Source of the DNA: Aphodovivens sp036306585
Lineage (GTDB): Bacteria; Actinomycetota; Coriobacteriia; Coriobacteriales; Eggerthellaceae
Direction: 5' to 3'
Length of the DNA stretch: 64,000 nucleotides
Assembly: GCA_036306585.1 (NCBI GenBank)
Contig: JAXJZF010000007.1
Location: forward strand, 1 to 64,000
A program made the translations under genes and the position numbers. This document shows, one piece after another, positions 60,017-64,000 of this stretch; within the stretch, counting starts at the first letter, position 1, and every line of letters begins with the position of its first letter. Under the pieces are notes generated by a model. The model ran no database searches. It had not been told where the DNA came from and saw only the letters and a list, made by a program, of their open reading frames with translations.

Positions 60017-61024
60017 CTACCAGACAGGCGGATGCTCGAGCGCCGCGTGGACCAGCTCGTCTAGGACCCTTGACAAGGTGAGTCCGGCGCCGGCGCAGGC
60101 GGCGGGGAACATGGAGTACTCGGTCATGCCGGGGGACACGTCCATCTCGAGCACACGTGCCTGAGCGCCGTCCCAGATGAGATCGACGCGGCCGAAGTCG
60201 CGCACGTTGTAGGCGCGGTACACCTCGAGCGCGGCGCGCTCGATCTCGGCGCGGATTGCCTGCGCTTCGGCAGGATCGGTGGAAAGCGATTCGGGCCGCA
60301 CGGGGCAGTGGAAGTCGACCGCGCCGGCCGTCATGCGGGCGGCGGTGTCGTAGAGCCCCTGGCGCGGGACGATCTCCACCGGGGGCAACGCGTAGGCGTC
60401 CCAACCGGTTCCCAGGATGGAAACGCCCATCTCGACGCCTTCCACCCACTGCTCGATGACCACGGCGCCGTCGTAGGACAGCGCGTCGAGCACAGCCTCG
60501 CCCAACTCATCGATGCTGTCGACGCGATGCACGCCCATGGCCGAGCCGCCGTGCGCGGGCTTCACCGCAACGGGGTAGCCGCCGATGACGCGGTCCTCAA
60601 CCATGTCGAGAGCCGTCGCCGCGCCCATGCTCTTGAACGCGTCGCGGGCGATGTAGAGGCCCTGGGGCCACGAGGCGATGGGATCCTCACCGGTGATGTT
60701 GCGATAGGCCGCCAGCTCGTAATGCAGCGAGTCTTTATTCCATGCGCGCTGGCACACCGAAGCCGACGATCCCACGAACGGGATGTCCAGAAACTCAAGC
60801 AAGCTCTGCAGCGTGCCGTCTTCGCCGTGCTTGCCGTGCACTGCGATGTAACAGACGTCGGGGCGCTCGCTGCGCAACGTGGGAACCAGCTCTTTGGTGG
60901 TGTCCAGCGGCACCACCTTGTGTCCCGCCTCCTCGAGGGCGTCGCACACCGCCTTGCCGCTTTTCAGCGAGAACTCGCGCTCGAAGGAGGTGCCTCCCAT
61001 CAACACCGCTACTTTCAATCCCAT
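60017..61024 (-). CDS. ddl: D-alanine--D-alanine ligase
   Basis: Makes the D-Ala-D-Ala dipeptide for peptidoglycan. The 335-residue ATP-grasp enzyme starts VAVLMGGTSFEREFSLKSG and has HGKHGEDGTLQSLLE, VAVKPAHGGSAMGVHRV, EQWVEGVEMGVSILG and VLEMDVSPGMTEYSMFP, with the conserved loop residues present. The ATG follows AGGAGGAACGAAC. It lies just downstream of the aminotransferase gene on the same strand, 14 bases away. Confidence 0.94.
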   Translation of the reverse strand: MGLKVAVLMGGTSFEREFSLKSGKAVCDALEEAGHKVVPLDTTKELVPTLRSERPDVCYIAVHGKHGEDGTLQSLLEFLDIPFVGSSASVCQRAWNKDSLHYELAAYRNITGEDPIASWPQGLYIARDAFKSMGAATALDMVEDRVIGGYPVAVKPAHGGSAMGVHRVDSIDELGEAVLDALSYDGAVVIEQWVEGVEMGVSILGTGWDAYALPPVEIVPRQGLYDTAARMTAGAVDFHCPVRPESLSTDPAEAQAIRAEIERAALEVYRAYNVRDFGRVDLIWDGAQARVLEMDVSPGMTEYSMFPAACAGAGLTLSRVLDELVHAALEHPPVW

Positions 61025-61038
61025 GTTCGTTCCTCCTC

Positions 61039-62325
61039 CTATTCCGACTTGCGGGTCGGTGCGGTTTCCTTAATAGCGCCCGCGTCGATGAACGCCCGGT
61101 ACAGCTCCAGGCGATCTTCGATGACGCCCGCCAAACGACGGATGGCCTCTTCTATGTTCTCGGGCGTTTCGTAGCTGAAATTGATGCGCATGCAGTTCTT
61201 GCCCAGCTTGCCACCGGGGAAGAACGAGTCGCCCGGCACGTAGGTCACGCCCGCATCCAGCGCCTCCGCCAGCATCGAACCGGTGTCGACGTACTCCGGC
61301 AGCGTCACCCACACGAAGAAACCGCCTTCGGGGTGCGTCCACGTGGCTTCGGGCGGGAAATGCTCCTCAAGCGCCGACAGCATGGCGTCGCGACGCGTCT
61401 TGTACGTCTTCACGAACTTCTGCAGCGTGCGCTGCCAGGGAGTGTCGGTGAAATAGTGCTCGACGATCAGCTGGTCAAGCGAGCTTCCGCACAGGTCGGA
61501 ACCCTGCTTCACCAGGTTGATCTTGGCGATGGTGGAGCGCGGTGCCGCCACCCAGCCGCAACGCAGCCCCGCCGCGAAGATCTTCGACATGGTGCCCAGG
61601 TAGATAACGCGGTCGTCCATGGCCTTCAGCGGAATCTGGTGCCCGCCGTCGTAGCGCAGGCGGCCGTACGGGTCGTCCTCCACCACCAGGAAATTGTACT
61701 CGTGGGACAGCTCCAGCAGGCGCTTGCGGCGATCGGGCGACATGGTGACCCCGCCCGGGTTCTGGAAGTTGGGGATGGTGTAGCAGAACTTCAGGCGCGG
61801 GTTGTCCTTGCCGATGCGCTCGAGTTCCTCCTCCAGCACGTCCATGCGCATACCTTCGTCGTCGAAGGGGATGGTGTGCACCTCGGGCTCGTAGGTGGAG
61901 AACGCTTGCAGCGCCGTGAGGTAGGTGGGGCCTTCCGTCAAGATGATGTCACCCGGGTCGATGAACACCTTGCCCAGTAGGTCGAGCGCCTCCTGCGCGC
62001 CGCTGGTGATCATGATCTGCTCGGGCTTCACACGCACGCCGATGTCGCGCATGAGGCTGCAGATGACCTTCTTGGTGCCCAAGCGACCATCGGTGCTCCC
62101 GTACTGCAGTGCGCCGTTGCGATCGCTTTCGAGCGCGTTGCGGGTGGCCTTGCGAATGGAGGTGATAGGCAAAAGCGACACGTCGGGCATGCCGCCGGAA
62201 AGCGAGATGATATCGGGGCGCACTGCCGCCGAGAACAGGTCTCGCACCGGAGACGAGCGCATCTTCTCGATGCGATGCGCATGTTTGTCGTCGGATTTAT
62301 CGAATGTGAGATGGGCTGATGTCAT
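61039..62325 (-). CDS. PLP-dependent aminotransferase of the 2-aminoadipate/aromatic type
   Basis: A 428-residue fold-type I aminotransferase. ISLSGGMPDVSLLP, ITSGAQEALDLLGKVFIDPG, EGPTYLTALQAF and YLGTMSKIFAAGLRCGW, which carries the PLP lysine (in SKIF). It is close to LysN/MocR-domain-type enzymes that accept aromatic, branched or 2-aminoadipate substrates; no GntR head is attached. The exact substrate is not predictable. It is in a unit with ddl downstream. The ATG at 62325 starts 34 bases after the next gene. Confidence 0.88.
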   Translation of the reverse strand: MTSAHLTFDKSDDKHAHRIEKMRSSPVRDLFSAAVRPDIISLSGGMPDVSLLPITSIRKATRNALESDRNGALQYGSTDGRLGTKKVICSLMRDIGVRVKPEQIMITSGAQEALDLLGKVFIDPGDIILTEGPTYLTALQAFSTYEPEVHTIPFDDEGMRMDVLEEELERIGKDNPRLKFCYTIPNFQNPGGVTMSPDRRKRLLELSHEYNFLVVEDDPYGRLRYDGGHQIPLKAMDDRVIYLGTMSKIFAAGLRCGWVAAPRSTIAKINLVKQGSDLCGSSLDQLIVEHYFTDTPWQRTLQKFVKTYKTRRDAMLSALEEHFPPEATWTHPEGGFFVWVTLPEYVDTGSMLAEALDAGVTYVPGDSFFPGGKLGKNCMRINFSYETPENIEEAIRRLAGVIEDRLELYRAFIDAGAIKETAPTRKSE

Positions 62326-62359
62326 ACTCGTCCTCGATCCCCTCGCTCGAACTATCCCG

Positions 62360-62764
62360 CTAGGGTAGCACTATCAACCCGTTCAGGGCTTTCACGGCAT
62401 CTTGAAATGACCGCAACGCCATCAAATCGTCGGTGAAGCTCATCTGGATGCGCGCGGTGCCCTTTTGCTCGTCGATCCAGTCCGTGGTCCCCACGAACAT
62501 CACATCGTCTCTTCCGCAACGGCGCGTCTGCAGATCGATGGCCAGATGCTCAAGCAGATGGGGCAGCGGCGTGCGATCCATCGCGTCGCCGAACAGCTGG
62601 CCGTTCTCGTTGACGCACGCATGCTGGGGAAGATGGGGAAAGCCCGACAGGAGAGCGCGGATGAGATCGGGCCAGGTATCGCGAGGCACGCCGGGCGCCA
62701 AGTGGACCTCGCACACCAGACGGCCGGCGCCGACCGTCATCTTGTCGATGGAGACGGCATCCAC
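62360..62764 (-). CDS. Lone cyanophycin-synthetase N-domain-like protein
   Basis: A 134-residue protein. It lines up with the N-terminal domain of cyanophycin synthetase CphA: LSGFPHLPQHACVN at the first core, TPLPHLLEHLAIDLQTR (like the GHVVEHVALELQ motif), and FVGTTDWIDEQKGTARIQMS with the terminal helix ALRSFQDAVKALN. CphA's ATP-grasp and ligase domains are absent, so it cannot make cyanophycin. It may bind short peptides, as that domain is thought to. The start GTG at 62764 is weakly supported. The upstream gene ends 11 bases before it. Confidence 0.6.
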   Translation of the reverse strand: MDAVSIDKMTVGAGRLVCEVHLAPGVPRDTWPDLIRALLSGFPHLPQHACVNENGQLFGDAMDRTPLPHLLEHLAIDLQTRRCGRDDVMFVGTTDWIDEQKGTARIQMSFTDDLMALRSFQDAVKALNGLIVLP

Positions 62765-62775
62765 CGCGACGCACG

Positions 62776-64000
62776 CTACCTGACGTCCTCGGGGCGCACA
62801 GCGTTCGCGCCGACCTCGCCCACGCTGCCGCTCTCCTCGAGGGCACCCTCGATGTCGAGTTGCTGCTGGCGCTGCTCCTCCTCCGCAGCCGCCTGCGCCT
62901 CGGCGGCGGCGGCCTCCTCCTCGGCGAGACGCTGAGCCTCCTCTTCGGCGGCGGCACGTTCCTCGGGGGACATCCTATCCAGCTTGAGCTGCTCGATCGC
63001 TTGGCGCTCCTCGTCGGTGAGGGCGTCTTCGCGCACCAGCACGACCGACCCGTCACCGAACGATGGGCTCGTCGCGCCGTTGCCCATGATGGAGCTGCCG
63101 ACATCAGCGAGCGTCCAGGCAAGATCGTCGAAGAAGTCGCCCACGGGCCCGTACACGCCATCCTGCAGCGCGACGCGCGTGCGATCGGAGGAGAAGCGAT
63201 AGCGGGCATCGCCCGACAGATCGCCGTAGCTGAACGAAACGGTTTTCGCCATCGTGTCGAGAGAATAGCCGTAGGCGTCCTGGTCGGTGAGGTGGATGGA
63301 GCCCTCGTCGATGGTGATGGCATCGGTGCCGCCGACGACGATCCACCGGCCCTGCAGGTCGACCGCATCGTCGTAGCGCAGCCATCGGTTCCACGAGAGC
63401 GCCGCGATGCAGACGATTAAGATGACGACGACCGATAGGATGGCAATGAGCGCCGCCCTGAGCTTGCCGTGGTTTTCGGACTTCGCCTTCGAGGCGCGAC
63501 GCGGGCGCCCTTTTCGCGGGGCATCGCCGTCGGCGATGTCTGGTGCGGGGGCTTCGCTTGCGGCATCGGGAGCATCGCTGCGGCCCTGCCCGGCAAACGC
63601 ATCCGGCAATGCCGCATCCTGCTCGGTCGGATCGGGCGCTTTGGCGGCGGCATCCCGCTCGGGCGTTCCCGTCCGCCCCGCAGGCGCATCGTCCAAGGCG
63701 CCCTGGGCGAGCGGCTGCCGAGCCTGCGCAGGCACGGTGCCGTCGGCGGGTGCGGGCACAGGCACGGCGCCGTCGGCGGGTGCGGATGCAGCCCCGTCGC
63801 TCCCCGACACCGCAGCCTCCTGCTCGCGCTCAGGTTGCGGCTTCTCCTTCGCGGCAGGGGCCTGCGCCCGCCCCTGCGCTTCAGGAACCGATGCTGCCGG
63901 CGCTCGATCCTGCCGACGGCCCTGCTGGCGATCCTGCTGGGATTCCGAGTGAACGCGCGCAACAGCGGCCTTGGCGGAATCGTCAAGGAGCGAGCCGCCT
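62776..64000 (-). CDS. Membrane-anchored protein with large N-terminal region (runs off the right edge)
   Basis: Open to the window's edge; at least 408 residues. It is a low-complexity Pro/Ala/Gln-rich part (including the repeat PADGAVPVPAPADGTVPA), a basic patch (RKGRPRRASKAKSENHGK), one membrane helix (LRAALIAILSVVVILIVCIAA), and an outer domain of about 150 residues ending in an Ala/Glu-rich coiled coil (EERAAAEEEAQRLAEEE). A GTG at 63810 with AGGAGGCTGCG upstream would give a 344-residue protein, but the frame has no stop further out, so the real start is probably outside. Function unknown; the outer domain reads like a lipoprotein DUF4352/DUF3887-type fold at best (weak). Confidence 0.65.
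   Translation of the reverse strand, partial: GGSLLDDSAKAAVARVHSESQQDRQQGRRQDRAPAASVPEAQGRAQAPAAKEKPQPEREQEAAVSGSDGAASAPADGAVPVPAPADGTVPAQARQPLAQGALDDAPAGRTGTPERDAAAKAPDPTEQDAALPDAFAGQGRSDAPDAASEAPAPDIADGDAPRKGRPRRASKAKSENHGKLRAALIAILSVVVILIVCIAALSWNRWLRYDDAVDLQGRWIVVGGTDAITIDEGSIHLTDQDAYGYSLDTMAKTVSFSYGDLSGDARYRFSSDRTRVALQDGVYGPVGDFFDDLAWTLADVGSSIMGNGATSPSFGDGSVVLVREDALTDEERQAIEQLKLDRMSPEERAAAEEEAQRLAEEEAAAAEAQAAAEEEQRQQQLDIEGALEESGSVGEVGANAVRPEDVR

Noticed and set aside
1..64000. CRISPR arrays, insertion sequences, integrases or phage genes
   Set aside because: No regularly spaced repeats, transposase or phage protein was found on either strand.

Overview
The window is GC-rich, densely coded bacterial chromosome, mostly transcribed on the minus strand. 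The gene set points to an anaerobic or microaerophilic actinobacterium of the class Coriobacteriia, most likely Eggerthellaceae: Tat-less molybdopterin oxidoreductases with NrfD and ferredoxin partners, many 4Fe-4S proteins, nickel/hydrogenase maturation genes, cytochrome bd, and CstA. This assignment is inferred from gene content and style only. No phage, insertion sequence, CRISPR array or rRNA operon was seen.

Layout. 1-0.65 kb: start of dnaK with its promoter. 1.1-3.4 kb: a two-cluster ferredoxin, hypE, nikR and a small helical protein. 3.5-8.5 kb: a hypothetical gene, a ferredoxin-fused aldo/keto reductase, tRNA-Gly(CCC), acpS-glmS and crcB. 8.7-11.5 kb: an MBL hydrolase, a PadR regulator, a flavin-reductase-like protein and a GNAT. 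11.5-18.3 kb: a redox island with a ferredoxin-DUF169 protein, a Tes-like radical SAM enzyme paired with a DUF2064 transferase, and a molybdoenzyme fused operonically to a CCG-type Fe-S protein. 18.4-22.9 kb: a three-subunit molybdoenzyme complex (catalytic, four-cluster ferredoxin, NrfD) whose catalytic subunit carries an unusual C-terminal tandem repeat module. 23.4-25.8 kb: a PhnP-like hydrolase, a SpoVA-like double membrane protein and a small membrane protein. 25.9-33.3 kb: purB, two TrkA-type proteins, a secreted hydrolase-like protein, a PspC protein, a CNNM/CBS protein and TrhA. 33.3-37.6 kb: a bacterial PH-domain pair, a YqeY protein and a DUF4190-like membrane protein. 37.8-40.2 kb: cydAB. 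40.3-41.7 kb: a decayed stretch with two recognisable pseudogenes (XRE regulator, MalY/PatB aminotransferase). 41.7-45.5 kb: hypF-hypC-hypD. 45.7-55.4 kb: pgi, a LytTR response regulator, an M20 peptidase, a DUF523 protein, tRNA-Leu(CAA), cstA, a class I aldolase and an FAD oxidoreductase. The last continues with its CCG Fe-S partner (to 56.6 kb). 56.7-64.0 kb: envelope-type small membrane proteins (TM2, VTT, PRC-barrel, YtxH), ddl, an aminotransferase, a lone cyanophycin-synthetase N-domain-like protein and a truncated membrane-anchored protein.

How it fits together. The redox genes suggest anaerobic respiration or fermentation using several dedicated electron-transfer modules (NrfD complex, HdrD/GlpC-like proteins, ferredoxins) plus microaerobic oxygen removal by cytochrome bd. 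NiFe-hydrogenase maturation is split between two loci 40 kb apart. The least explained parts are the 11.5-18.3 kb radical SAM/DUF2064/molybdoenzyme island and the repeat-tailed molybdoenzyme at 20.0-22.9 kb.
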